A DNA stretch of 64,000 nt from contig NZ_FNVG01000008.1 in assembly GCF_900107935.1 (NCBI RefSeq), positions 1 to 64,000 on the forward strand, written 5' to 3'. The position numbers and the translations under genes are program-made. Each line of letters opens with the position of its first letter. Position 1 is the first letter of the stretch. Positions 37,870 through 46,455 of the stretch are shown in pieces. A model generated the notes under the pieces. That model did not search any database. It had not been told where the DNA came from and worked only from the letters and a program-made list of their open reading frames with translations. This DNA comes from Vibrio hangzhouensis (GTDB taxonomy: Bacteria > Pseudomonadota > Gammaproteobacteria > Enterobacterales > Vibrionaceae).

Positions 37870-38630
37870 TCCGCACCGTTTGCTGACCCGAAAATTCGGT
37901 CGAATACAGTCAGGGGGGCGACTCTCGCACTGGCTTTACATTGCCATTTTGAGCTATTGGCGACCAGCCATTTTTGCTGTGCCCCCGCTATGATGGCTTG
38001 ACTGACAGCAGCTTCGCGTAACTGGTGCTCCATCGCAAACTCTGTTGGCTCTGCCTCAAGCGGAGGCAGATCGGGTGTCCGGGCTCCACCAGCAATTTTC
38101 ATCACCGAGGCACAACTAATGATGCCGACGTCAGCCGAAAACTGGCCAAAGAAGTATCCGACATTATCACCAACGACATCACCATCGTTGGTTCTGAGTT
38201 TGCCTCCGGGGATCCAGGTCTCGATGTGGTCGTGTTGAGCAAGAATGTGTGCCGCCTGAAAATTGTTAGTGACCACCCGCAGTTCTTTGTGATTCCCTAG
38301 TAATGCCGCAATGGCGGCAATCGTCGTACCAATGCCAAGAAAAAGCGTACAGCCGTCCGGAACCTGTTGAACGACCCGCTCTGCAATCCGCTGCTTCTCA
38401 CTAAGATTGGTGGCACTGCGCGTTGTAAAGCTACGATTGGTCAGGGTTGCTGGCAAACTCACGCCGCCGTGATGACGGCGTGCCAGTCCAATCGCACACA
38501 GCTCATTGATATCGCGCCGAATGGTTTGAGTCGTGACATTGAAGAGAGCCGACAAACCATCGATGGTGCAATATTCCTGTTGTTGGATCAGGTCAACGAT
38601 CCGTTGCTGCCGCATGCTCAAGTTGTGCAT
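37866..38630 (-). CDS. DeoR-family transcriptional regulator (ugp-locus)
   Basis: A 254-residue DeoR-family protein resembling GlpR but clearly distinct from the glpR at 26973. The helix-turn-helix is 'LFNVTTQTIRRDINELCAIG' followed by 'RRHHGGVSLPA'; the effector domain has 'FLGIGTTIAAIAALLG' (the family usually has DIGTT) and 'VVTNNFQAAHIL'. The insertion 'KIAGGARTPDLPPLEAEPTE' in the loop after 'GIISCASVM' differs from GlpR and may reflect another ligand. It lies next to the diesterase gene and ugp operon, whose upstream region has repeated TGTTCA half-sites; control of those genes is likely. Confidence 0.88.
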   Translation of the reverse strand: MHNLSMRQQRIVDLIQQQEYCTIDGLSALFNVTTQTIRRDINELCAIGLARRHHGGVSLPATLTNRSFTTRSATNLSEKQRIAERVVQQVPDGCTLFLGIGTTIAAIAALLGNHKELRVVTNNFQAAHILAQHDHIETWIPGGKLRTNDGDVVGDNVGYFFGQFSADVGIISCASVMKIAGGARTPDLPPLEAEPTEFAMEHQLREAAVSQAIIAGAQQKWLVANSSKWQCKASARVAPLTVFDRIFGSANGAD

Positions 38631-38685
38631 GTTTAACTACCACATTCTGAATTCTGAGAAACTCCGACTCCATAGTCGGGACAAA

Positions 38686-39417
38686 TTACTCCTGAACACA
38701 ACTTTCATGCTGATAGTTTTGCGGAACATCAGTGATCATCATATCAACGCCCCATCTCCAGTGTTGTTCCACCAGTTCCGGAAAGTTTGGCGTATAACAA
38801 TACAGTTGATAACCGGCCGCTTTGACCCATTTCGCGGTTGCTTCATCCAGAAAACGGTAATCACAGTGGACGCTAAAAGCCTGAAGCTCGGTCAACATAT
38901 CTCGCGCGTTACCCGGAACTTTTTGCCACAATTGTCCTCGACGGATATCTGGAAGCAGGTGCTTCATCAGCATCAGTGCTTCGGTCTCAAAACTCGAAAA
39001 CAGCAGCAAATCACACTCTGCACCGACATCCTCAATAACCCTTTTAACCGCTTGGCACAGCAGTTCTGCACTGTCCCCTTCATGAACTTTCAGCTCGATA
39101 TTAAGTTTAACCCTGTGCCTTTTTGCAAACATCAAGGTTTCCGCTAACGTGGGAATTCGTTCATCACGAAATTGCTCATCAAACCAAAGGCCCGCATCCA
39201 GCTTTTGCAGTTGAGAGAGTGTTAAAGCCGCCACATTGCCACTACCGTTGGTGCATCGATTGACCGTTTGATCGTGAATGACAACGGGCACTCCGTCTTG
39301 ACTCAGCTGGACATCAATTTCGATCCACTCCGCCCCATAACGCACTGCATACTCAAATGCCGCCAGAGTATTTTCTGGTGCCTTACTGGATAGACCTCGG
39401 TGTGCGGTTAGTTTCAT
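38686..39417 (-). CDS. ugpQ: Glycerophosphodiester phosphodiesterase (UgpQ-like, cytoplasmic)
   Basis: A 243-residue GDPD-family enzyme that hydrolyses glycerophosphodiesters to glycerol 3-phosphate and an alcohol. 'LTAHRGLSSKAPENTLAAF' holds the catalytic His and the first metal ligand; 'WIEIDVQLSQDGVPVVIHD' holds the second His and acidic ligands; 'LNIELKVHE' is also conserved. No signal peptide, so it acts inside the cell on diesters brought in by the Ugp transporter, as UgpQ does in E. coli. Start at 39417 preceded by AGGGGAAA; the longer frame to 39456 would cover the TGTTCA half-sites. Divergent from ugpB. Confidence 0.92.
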   Translation of the reverse strand: MKLTAHRGLSSKAPENTLAAFEYAVRYGAEWIEIDVQLSQDGVPVVIHDQTVNRCTNGSGNVAALTLSQLQKLDAGLWFDEQFRDERIPTLAETLMFAKRHRVKLNIELKVHEGDSAELLCQAVKRVIEDVGAECDLLLFSSFETEALMLMKHLLPDIRRGQLWQKVPGNARDMLTELQAFSVHCDYRFLDEATAKWVKAAGYQLYCYTPNFPELVEQHWRWGVDMMITDVPQNYQHESCVQE

Positions 39418-39430
39418 TGTTTCCCCTGGA

Positions 39431-39610
39431 TGTTCATTTATGTTCACCTGAAGCATCTCAGGGCTATGTGACAGAAATATTTCAATTAAAACAACAAATT
39501 ATGACAATGGTATCTTTCAATTAAGTTCATTTAACTGTCACTGAAACGTCATTTTCCTAGTCTAACTTTCAAGTGAACATTCAGGGCGGATACACGAAAC
39601 CAAATGAACA
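39431..39610. promoter_or_regulatory. Cluster of TGTTCA half-sites between ugpQ and ugpB
   Basis: Repeated elements lie in the divergent region: TGTTCA at 39431-39436 and 39441-39446 (10 bp apart), GTTCAT at 39525-39530, and TGAACA at 39574-39579 and 39605-39610. Their surroundings are similar (ATGTTCATTT / AAATGAACAT). They resemble the GlpR half-site TGTTCG but end in A, which suggests a distinct DeoR protein, most likely the one at 37866. A possible CRP half-site TGTGA lies at 39467-39471. Read by eye only. Confidence 0.55.
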
Positions 39611-39659
39611 TCTGCGCTGACTTTATTGAACTGATACTCAAAACGATAAGGGAAAAGTT

Positions 39660-40967
39660 ATGTCTATTAAGCACCTCACAGGAATGGCGGTTGCCGCCGC
39701 TCTCATGAGCACGGGCGCACATGCCAAAACCGAGGTTGAGTGGTGGCACGCGATGGGTGGCGCACTGGGTCAGAAAGTGAACGAAATCGCAGCGAATTTC
39801 AACGCTAGCCAGTCTGAGTACGAGATCAAACCCGTCTATAAAGGCAGTTATGCCGAAACAATGACCAGCGCTATTGCCGCGTTTCGCGCCAAAGAGCAGC
39901 CGGCTATTGTTCAGGTGTTCGAAGTAGGTACCGCCACTATGATGGGTGCAAAGCAAGCCATCTACCCGGTTTATGAGTTGATGGAAGACACCAAAGAGCC
40001 ATTCAGCCCTGACAATTATCTTTCAGCGGTGACCGGTTACTACACCACAAATGCGGGACAAATGCTGTCGATGCCGTTTAACAGCTCTACCCCGGTGATG
40101 TACTACAACAAAGATATGTTCGCGAAGGCGGGCATCAAATCGGCGCCGAAGACCTGGAAAGAAATGGAAACCGTATCGCGCCAACTGCTTGCCTCGGGGG
40201 CCAAATGTGGCTTTACCACCACCTGGCAGTCCTGGACTCAAATTGAGAACTTTGGTGCACGAAATAACATCCCTGTCGCCACCAAAAACAATGGATTTGG
40301 TGGCTTCGACACCGAATTCAAATTCAATGCAGCACCCTATGTTAAGCACATTGAACAGATGGGTGAGTGGTCGAAAGAAGGCCTGTTTAAATACGGCGGC
40401 CGCCAATCTGATGGCATGCCATTGTTCTACACTCAAGAGTGCGCAATGACGATGGGCTCATCGGCGGGTCTGGCTGGCATTCAGGAAAACATGAAAGACA
40501 TCAATGTTGGCGTGGCCCAGCTTCCTTACGATGACGAACTTATCGCCAAACCACAAAACACCATCATAGGCGGTGCCTCATTGTGGGTACTTCGTGGTCA
40601 TTCGTCGCATGAGTACAAAGGGGTTGCTAAATTCTTCACTTACCTGTCTAGCCCGGAAGTGCAAGCAGACTGGCATCAGTTTACCGGTTACCTGCCTATC
40701 ACCAAACAAGCGTATGAGCTCACCAAACAACAGGGCTTCTACCAAGCCAACCCAGGCACGGATACTGCGGTAGTGCAGATGACATCAACACAGCCAACCG
40801 CAAACTCTAAGGGCATTCGCTTTGGTAACTTCCTGCAAACGCGTGACATCATCAATGAAGAACTGGAAGCGGTCTGGGCAGGTAAAGCATCCGCGAAATC
40901 TGCACTGAACAACGCCGTTCGCCGTGGTGACGAACAGCTGCGTCGCTTCGAGCGCACACAGAAATAA
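39660..40967 (+). CDS. ugpB: sn-Glycerol-3-phosphate ABC transporter, periplasmic binding protein
   Basis: A 435-residue solute-binding protein with a signal peptide ending 'STGAHA' near residue 22. The mature part starts KTEVEWWHAMGGALGQKV, typical of UgpB, and includes 'PVYKGSYAETMTSAIAAFRA', 'MPFNSSTPVMYYNKDMFAKA' and 'GASLWVLRGHSSHEYKGVA'. It captures glycerol 3-phosphate or glycerophosphodiesters in the periplasm. First gene of the ugpBAEC-HAD operon, 60 bp ahead of ugpA. GGGAAAAG precedes the ATG. Expression is probably governed by the TGTTCA sites upstream rather than by a Pho box, which I could not find. Confidence 0.94.
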   Translation: MSIKHLTGMAVAAALMSTGAHAKTEVEWWHAMGGALGQKVNEIAANFNASQSEYEIKPVYKGSYAETMTSAIAAFRAKEQPAIVQVFEVGTATMMGAKQAIYPVYELMEDTKEPFSPDNYLSAVTGYYTTNAGQMLSMPFNSSTPVMYYNKDMFAKAGIKSAPKTWKEMETVSRQLLASGAKCGFTTTWQSWTQIENFGARNNIPVATKNNGFGGFDTEFKFNAAPYVKHIEQMGEWSKEGLFKYGGRQSDGMPLFYTQECAMTMGSSAGLAGIQENMKDINVGVAQLPYDDELIAKPQNTIIGGASLWVLRGHSSHEYKGVAKFFTYLSSPEVQADWHQFTGYLPITKQAYELTKQQGFYQANPGTDTAVVQMTSTQPTANSKGIRFGNFLQTRDIINEELEAVWAGKASAKSALNNAVRRGDEQLRRFERTQK

Positions 40968-41027
40968 TCCGTAGTCCTTTCACCGTCGCTGCCCTCAATG
41001 AGGGTGGCGACTGTTCGGTAATCTTAT

Positions 41028-41909
41028 ATGTCATCACAAGTTGTATTTAAAAATAAGTGGCTGCCATACGCACTGATTGCGCCGCAGCTGATTATTACCC
41101 TGGTGTTTTTTATCTGGCCTGCGGGTCAGGCTGTGTTCCAGTCCTCGCAATTAGAAGACGCATTCGGAATCAGCAGGGAGTTCGTCGGGCTGGAGAATTT
41201 CAGCAAACTGCTCAGCGACAGTTACTATCTGGATTCGTTTTTTACCACTCTGCAATTCAGCGTTTGCGTCGCGGTACTTGCTCTGGTTAGTGCCCTGATA
41301 TTATCCGCATTTGCTGAGCACATTGTACGCGGCTCAACCGTCTACCGCACTTTTTTGATTTGGCCATACGCTGTTGCCCCTGTGGTCGCAGGATCGCTAT
41401 GGCTGTTTCTTTTCGACCCGACAATTGGTGTGATCACCGACATACTCAAATGGTTTGGTGTGCACTGGAACCCCACCCTGAACGGCACTCACGCCATGTG
41501 GATGGTGGTGATCACCTCAACCTGGAAACAGATCAGCTATAACTTCTTATTCTTTTTGGCTGCTTTACAGTCGGTGCCCAAATCACTGCATGAAGCCGCT
41601 GCGATCGACGGAAGTGGGCCCGTCAAACGATTTGTGACGATCAGTTTCCCACTTATTTCACCCACCAGCTTTTTCTTACTGGTTGTGAACTTCGTCTATG
41701 CCTTCTTCGATACCTTTGCGATTATCCATGCCATGACGCAAGGCGGACCAAGCAATAGCACCTCGACACTGGTTTACAAGGTCTACAACGATGGCTTTAT
41801 TGGACTCGACCTTGGCTCCTCGGCGGCTCAGTCCGTCATTCTGATGATGCTTGTCGCCATGTTGACCGTAATTCAATTTAAGTATGTAGAAAAAAAGGTG
41901 GCGTACTAA
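41028..41909 (+). CDS. ugpA: sn-Glycerol-3-phosphate ABC transporter permease
   Basis: A 293-residue inner-membrane permease with six hydrophobic helices. The coupling EAA loop '[20 protein letters not shown]' is intact, and '[20 protein letters not shown]' at the N-terminus is typical of UgpA. It forms the transmembrane channel with UgpE. Its stop overlaps the ugpE start by one base. Confidence 0.94.
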   Translation: MSSQVVFKNKWLPYALIAPQLIITLVFFIWPAGQAVFQSSQLEDAFGISREFVGLENFSKLLSDSYYLDSFFTTLQFSVCVAVLALVSALILSAFAEHIVRGSTVYRTFLIWPYAVAPVVAGSLWLFLFDPTIGVITDILKWFGVHWNPTLNGTHAMWMVVITSTWKQISYNFLFFLAALQSVPKSLHEAAAIDGSGPVKRFVTISFPLISPTSFFLLVVNFVYAFFDTFAIIHAMTQGGPSNSTSTLVYKVYNDGFIGLDLGSSAAQSVILMMLVAMLTVIQFKYVEKKVAY

Positions 41910-42757
41910 TGGTAGAAAGAAGACCCCTGTTTACACTGTTTTGCCACATGGTTCTGGTACTTGGTATTGTGTCCATTGCTCTCCCCGTATGGATCGCCCT
42001 GGTCGCCACCACCCATGAAAATACGGAATTTGCCACTGGCACACCACTGTGGTTTGGCGATCTCGGCCTTAGCGTTTTCCGCGAGCTGTTGAGTAACGAA
42101 AGTACTTTTAACAACAGTGCCCTGCCAATCACCCACATGCTGACCAACTCTCTGATTATGGCGCTGTGCATTACCCTGGGTAAGCTGACGATTTCCATCA
42201 TGTCTGCGTACGCGGTGGTGTTCTTCCGTTTTCGAGGTCGTATGGTCGCGTTTTGGATGATCTTCTTTACCCTGATGTTGCCGGTGGAAGTACGCATCAT
42301 GCCAACGTTTGAAGTCATCACTAATCTCAATATGTTGAATTCGTTCTATGGGTTAACGATTCCATTGATTGCCAGTGCCACTGCCACCTTTTTATTCCGG
42401 CAGTTCTTCATGACGGTACCCAACGAACTGGTTGAAGCAGCAAGAATCGACGGAGCAGGCCCTGTTAAGTTCTTCTTCGATATTTTGTTGCCCCTATCGC
42501 GCACCAATATCGCGGCGCTTTTTGTGATTACCTTTATTTACGGTTGGAACCAGTACCTCTGGCCGTTATTGATTACTACGGACGTGCAGTACTACACCAT
42601 AGTTATGGGCATCAAGCAGATGCTCGGTGTCGTCGACGGCGTCATTGAATGGAACAAAATCATGGCAACCACCATCATCGCAATGTTGCCCCCTGTTATC
42701 GTCGTTATCGGCATGCAAAAAGCCTTCGTCAAAGGCTTGGTAGATTCGGAGAAATAA
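41909..42757 (+). CDS. ugpE: sn-Glycerol-3-phosphate ABC transporter permease
   Basis: A 282-residue permease, partner of UgpA. It has six hydrophobic helices and the EAA loop 'VEAARIDGAGPVKFFFDILL'. The segment 'FTLMLPVEVRIMPTFEVITN' is strongly conserved among UgpE proteins. Start and stop are immediately joined to ugpA (1-bp overlap) and ugpC (next base), so translation is tightly coupled. Confidence 0.94.
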   Translation: MVERRPLFTLFCHMVLVLGIVSIALPVWIALVATTHENTEFATGTPLWFGDLGLSVFRELLSNESTFNNSALPITHMLTNSLIMALCITLGKLTISIMSAYAVVFFRFRGRMVAFWMIFFTLMLPVEVRIMPTFEVITNLNMLNSFYGLTIPLIASATATFLFRQFFMTVPNELVEAARIDGAGPVKFFFDILLPLSRTNIAALFVITFIYGWNQYLWPLLITTDVQYYTIVMGIKQMLGVVDGVIEWNKIMATTIIAMLPPVIVVIGMQKAFVKGLVDSEK

Positions 42758-43864
42758 ATGTCAACACTTACACTTTCAAACATCGCTAAATGTTACCCCA
42801 ACGGCTACCAGGCGATCCCAAAACTGAATCTGGACATTGAAGATGGTGAGATGGTCGTATTGGTTGGACCAAGTGGCTGTGGAAAATCCACTCTGCTCCG
42901 CATGTTAGCCGGTCTGGAAGAGATCACCTCTGGGACACTTCACATAGATGATACGGTCGTAAACGCCCTTGAACCCGGAGAGCGAGACATCGCCATGGTG
43001 TTTCAGAATTACGCGCTCTATCCTCATATGACGGTGTACGACAACATGGCCTATGGCCTTCGCAATCGTAAAACCCCAAAAGCGGAGATTGAGCGTTTGG
43101 TTTCTGAAGCCGCCGAGATGCTTGAGCTCAATGAGCTACTTGACCGCAAGCCAAAGCAGCTTTCCGGAGGACAAAGACAACGCGTCGCTATGGGAAGAGC
43201 CATAGTCCGTGAGCCTAAAGTGTTCTTGTTTGACGAACCGCTATCGAATCTGGACGCCAAATTGCGCGTTCAGATGCGTCTGGAAATCAAGCGATTACAG
43301 CGCCGCTTAGGCACAACTTCCGTTTACGTGACCCACGATCAAGTCGAAGCCATGACGCTGGCGGACAAACTCGTCGTCCTGAACAAAGGTCATGTTGAAC
43401 AGGTAGGGACACCGCTCGAGATCTACGACTGCCCCGCTTCGTTGTTCGTCGCCACATTTATTGGCTCCCCATCAATGAATATCATGGACGCGACCGTGTC
43501 CTGCGAAGGCATCATGCTTGGCAGTTCGCTTCTTGAACTGAACACTCAATCGCTTAATCTGGGCGACATTAAACTGGGTTTAAGACCGGAACATTTACGT
43601 CTGACGGAAGACACCCCCTGGTTCCACGTTGAAGTGGAGCTCATTGAGGCACTCGGGGCTGACTTACTACTTTATTGTAAAACGCTGAACAAGGATGAGC
43701 AAAAACTGGTCATTCGCGTTGAAGGGCACTCAAAAATCACTATCGGAGAACAGCTGGGTATTGATATTGACTCAGAACATGTGCATCTTTTTGATAATCG
43801 AACATCAAAGCGTATTCCGTTGGATATCGCTCTGCAATCAGAACAAGAGGTGATCAATGCCTAG
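42758..43864 (+). CDS. ugpC: sn-Glycerol-3-phosphate ABC transporter ATPase
   Basis: A 368-residue ATPase of the MalK/UgpC group. Walker [10 protein letters not shown], the signature '[15 protein letters not shown]' and Walker B '[13 protein letters not shown]' are intact; a C-terminal TOBE/OB region (about 240-360) is present and in the family contacts regulators or binds effectors. It powers uptake through UgpAE. Starts directly after the ugpE stop codon and overlaps the HAD gene by 8 bp. Confidence 0.94.
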   Translation: MSTLTLSNIAKCYPNGYQAIPKLNLDIEDGEMVVLVGPSGCGKSTLLRMLAGLEEITSGTLHIDDTVVNALEPGERDIAMVFQNYALYPHMTVYDNMAYGLRNRKTPKAEIERLVSEAAEMLELNELLDRKPKQLSGGQRQRVAMGRAIVREPKVFLFDEPLSNLDAKLRVQMRLEIKRLQRRLGTTSVYVTHDQVEAMTLADKLVVLNKGHVEQVGTPLEIYDCPASLFVATFIGSPSMNIMDATVSCEGIMLGSSLLELNTQSLNLGDIKLGLRPEHLRLTEDTPWFHVEVELIEALGADLLLYCKTLNKDEQKLVIRVEGHSKITIGEQLGIDIDSEHVHLFDNRTSKRIPLDIALQSEQEVINA

Positions 43865-44666
43865 GCCTTTAACTGAGCTGCCCCTTGCTCAGGCCAAAGA
43901 GATTACATGGCTACTGACCGATGTAGATGACACGCTCACCTGGGACGGAACGCTTCCGGCTGAGACACTCCAAGCGCTCAACCAACTGAAAAATGTCGGT
44001 ATCAAAGTCATTGCTGTTACAGGAGCCTGTGCCGGTTGGTGTGACCAAATAGCCAAACTGTGGCCAGTGCATGGCGTGATCGGTGAAAACGGCGCCTTTT
44101 GGATGCAAAAAAACGAAACCGGCTTTCGAACGCATTCGCTGATCCCGATGGAGCAGATGAGAGAACAGCAAAAAAAACTGCTCAAATTATTGAGCAGCGT
44201 TCTCCGTGATTACCCGGGCATCGAATTCGCCAATGATCAGCCCTTTCGTTTCTGTGACGTTGCCATCAATCTTGGGCAAGACCGAGAACCCGTCAACGCC
44301 GATATGGCCGCCCGACTGCTTCACAGCATCCGGTCACTGACCCTTGAAGGCCAACAAGTCCATGCTACGCAAAGCTCCATTCACATCAACGTGTGGATCG
44401 GTGACCACAATAAACGCTATTCTAGTGAGCGGTATCTAAAGGACCATACTGACTTTGATCGACTCACATTGAATAACATCAGCTATATAGGTGATTCACT
44501 TAACGATGAATCCATGTTCGCCTGGCTACCTGTCACCTTTGGGGTCAGCAATATTACACCATTACTTGAGAAACTTGGGGCCAGACCGTCTTACATTACC
44601 AATGCCAATGGAGGCTATGGATTTGCCGAGCTGGCGGCAAGATTAGTGAAGGCTCGACAGCGCTGA
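43857..44666 (+). CDS. HAD-IIB phosphatase encoded in the ugp operon
   Basis: A 269-residue HAD hydrolase of subfamily IIB (Cof / mannosyl-3-phosphoglycerate phosphatase-like). Motif I is '[14 protein letters not shown]' (nucleophile Asp22, acid Asp24), motif II '[11 protein letters not shown]', and motif IV '[14 protein letters not shown]'. The cap between them is the alpha/beta type that confers substrate choice. No signal peptide. Its ATG lies 8 bp inside ugpC, so it is the fifth gene of the operon. Standard ugp operons end with a diesterase, not a phosphatase. A phosphatase for imported glycerol 3-phosphate is a fair inference; other small phosphates are possible. Confidence 0.88.
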   Translation: MPRPLTELPLAQAKEITWLLTDVDDTLTWDGTLPAETLQALNQLKNVGIKVIAVTGACAGWCDQIAKLWPVHGVIGENGAFWMQKNETGFRTHSLIPMEQMREQQKKLLKLLSSVLRDYPGIEFANDQPFRFCDVAINLGQDREPVNADMAARLLHSIRSLTLEGQQVHATQSSIHINVWIGDHNKRYSSERYLKDHTDFDRLTLNNISYIGDSLNDESMFAWLPVTFGVSNITPLLEKLGARPSYITNANGGYGFAELAARLVKARQR

Positions 44667-44675
44667 CATCAACCT

Positions 44676-44703
44676 GGGCATCCAGCAAAGTAGCTGAATG
44701 CCC
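44676..44703 (+). terminator. Hairpin after the ugp operon
   Basis: GGGCAT-C-CAGC, loop AAAGTA, GCTG-A-ATGCCC, followed by GTCTTAATT. It lies 9 bp after the HAD stop; the T-tract is modest. Confidence 0.6.
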
Positions 44704-44710
44704 GTCTTAA

Positions 44711-44977
44711 TTATGCCTTGCCAGCTTCTACCGACTCAGGGACTGACGTTTTCTCACTCTCAGGCACAAAAGAGAGTAATCCGGTAATGGTCAATGCGAC
44801 GATGCCCGACATGGTGACTGGTGAGCCAAATATTGTCTGTACCAATTTGGGCGCCTGTTTGAACAAATCAGGTACCAGCATGACTCCGAGGCCTAATCCA
44901 AACGAGATCGCAATCGTCATGATCTTGCGTCTGTCATCCAACCCCTAGACCAAGTCATTGTTCACGTCCTTTTCCAT
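44711..44977 (-). pseudogene. Internally deleted NCS2 (xanthine/uracil-type) permease
   Basis: An 89-codon remnant read in one frame from ATG 44977 (AAGGGAAAG upstream) to the stop at 44711. The first ten codons give MEKDVNNDLV; codon 11 is TAG (44945-44947); then GLDDRRKIMTIAISFGLGLG and the last helices of an NCS2 permease ('FGSPVTMSGIVALTITGLL') follow. Intact relatives have roughly 450-470 residues, so nearly the whole membrane domain is missing while start region and C-terminus stay in frame. The junction lies at or near 'GLDDR', a motif resembling the usual N-terminal 'GLDDRP', suggesting deletion by short homology. A TTGTATACAA palindrome remains upstream. Confidence 0.78.
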
Positions 44978-45001
44978 TTACTTTCCCTTATGTATTGTTG
45001 A

Positions 45002-45011
45002 TTGTATACAA
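45002..45011. promoter_or_regulatory. TTGTATACAA palindrome, probable operator of the lost permease
   Basis: A perfect 10-bp palindrome 25 bp upstream of the pseudogene's start codon. Sequences of this kind are typical operators for GntR-family (FCD-type) repressors. It lies between the pseudogene and the desaturase gene (start 45229), so it could also act on the latter, but its distance fits the pseudogene better. Confidence 0.4.
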
Positions 45012-45228
45012 CTTAGACCACATTCCATGATCAGCATGCATACCATTTAACTTAACCCATTAATTTCAGAACGTTAGAATCAAGCTACCCTGTTTTCTGC
45101 ACCAAAAGTTTTCAGTTTCGAGTTACCTTGGTGCATATAAAGAAAAACAAAGTAACAACTAACCGTTTGACTTACACGTGTACGCTGATATTCTAGCGAA
45201 CAGTTGTAAGCCTAAATGGAGTTTTGGT

Positions 45229-46368
45229 ATGAACACGGCTCAAAAACCCCCTATCATCTGGCTAAATGTGGCTATTTTCCTTGGTACTTTTCTTTTGGCG
45301 ACGGTTGGCGTTGCCTGGTATGGTTTGGTACAGGGATATTCATTGGTGCATTGGATCTGGTTGGTCATTGCGTTTGTCTTTTGTGGCCTGTCGATTACCG
45401 CGGGCTACCACAGACTCTGGTCCCATAAAACGTATGAAGCGCATGATGCTTTGAAATACCTTTTTGCGATTGGTGGCGCTTTCGCCCTACAAAACAGCGC
45501 ATTGCACTGGTCTTCCGATCACCGTGTCCATCACAAACACGTGGATAACAATGACAAAGACCCTTACTCGGCTAAACGAGGGTTCTGGTATTCTCATATC
45601 GGTTGGATGCTCAGAGAGTACCAGGCTGAACGATACTCTGACTATCGAAACTGCCGTGATCTACAGAAGGACAAAGTGGTCATGTGGCAACACAAACACT
45701 ACATCTCGCTCGCTCTTTTGACGAACCTGGGACTTCCTGTTTTACTTGGTGCCATCTACGGTGACATTCTTGGCTTCGTCTTGGTCGTAGGAGCACTTCG
45801 ACTGGTATTAAGTCATCACACAACTTTTTTCATTAACTCGCTGGCTCACATTTGGGGATCACAGCCCTACACCAGTAAAAACACAGCGAGAGACAATGGC
45901 GTGTTAGCATTTTTCACATTTGGAGAGGGCTACCACAACTTCCACCATATCTTTGAACACGACTATCGAAATGGCATTCGTTGGTGGCAGTTCGACCCGA
46001 CAAAATGGCTCATCCGCAGCTGCGCTTATGTTGGCTTAACTAAAAATCTCAAACGTGTCTCTTCCTACCGCATAGAAAAGGCCCGTCTGATTCAGACGAT
46101 GCAAGCGGCAAAAGGACGAATCTTTCAATTGCCGAATGCGGACAAAATCCAGTCGGTACTAGAGAGTGAGTTACAACAACTGCTCAGCCGACTTGGCGAA
46201 TACGATGAACTCAAGACGCAACTGATTGATTCGGCAAAATCCAGTGTCAAAGAGAAGTACGAAAATGCGCTGCTTCGGGTGCGTATTAAACAACTGGATA
46301 TGGTGTTGAAAGAGCAAAGAAAGCGTTGGTTGGTTATGATCAACAACCCGAAACTGGCACTCAGCTAA
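45229..46368 (+). CDS. Acyl-CoA (delta-9 type) fatty acid desaturase
   Basis: A 379-residue membrane desaturase. The three histidine boxes are HRLWSH (from residue 61), DHRVHHKH (from 98) and 'GEGYHNFHH' (ending at 240), which bind the di-iron centre; four hydrophobic helices surround them. It would introduce a double bond into acyl chains with oxygen and reductant. About 100 residues after the catalytic core form a helical, charged tail (about 280-379), longer than in the shortest family members. Start at 45229 with GGAG upstream; a frame from 45178 lacks support. Monocistronic with its own terminator. Confidence 0.9.
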   Translation: MNTAQKPPIIWLNVAIFLGTFLLATVGVAWYGLVQGYSLVHWIWLVIAFVFCGLSITAGYHRLWSHKTYEAHDALKYLFAIGGAFALQNSALHWSSDHRVHHKHVDNNDKDPYSAKRGFWYSHIGWMLREYQAERYSDYRNCRDLQKDKVVMWQHKHYISLALLTNLGLPVLLGAIYGDILGFVLVVGALRLVLSHHTTFFINSLAHIWGSQPYTSKNTARDNGVLAFFTFGEGYHNFHHIFEHDYRNGIRWWQFDPTKWLIRSCAYVGLTKNLKRVSSYRIEKARLIQTMQAAKGRIFQLPNADKIQSVLESELQQLLSRLGEYDELKTQLIDSAKSSVKEKYENALLRVRIKQLDMVLKEQRKRWLVMINNPKLALS

Positions 46369-46392
46369 GCGTATAGTATTATTGACACTGAG

Positions 46393-46415
46393 CGAGCTTC
46401 ACGGAAGCTCGTTTT
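46393..46415 (+). terminator. Rho-independent terminator of the desaturase gene
   Basis: CGAGCTTC-ACG-GAAGCTCG followed by TTTTC, 24 bp after the stop. Confidence 0.85.
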
Positions 46416-46455
46416 CTTATATAGTCCAACCATTATTATGGGGAAAGAATGGACT

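Noticed and set aside
37866-38630. Second glpR copy
   Set aside because: Resembles GlpR but has a different effector-domain motif (GIGTT for DIGTT) and a loop insertion; the better GlpR is at 26973-27731, so no glpR name was given.
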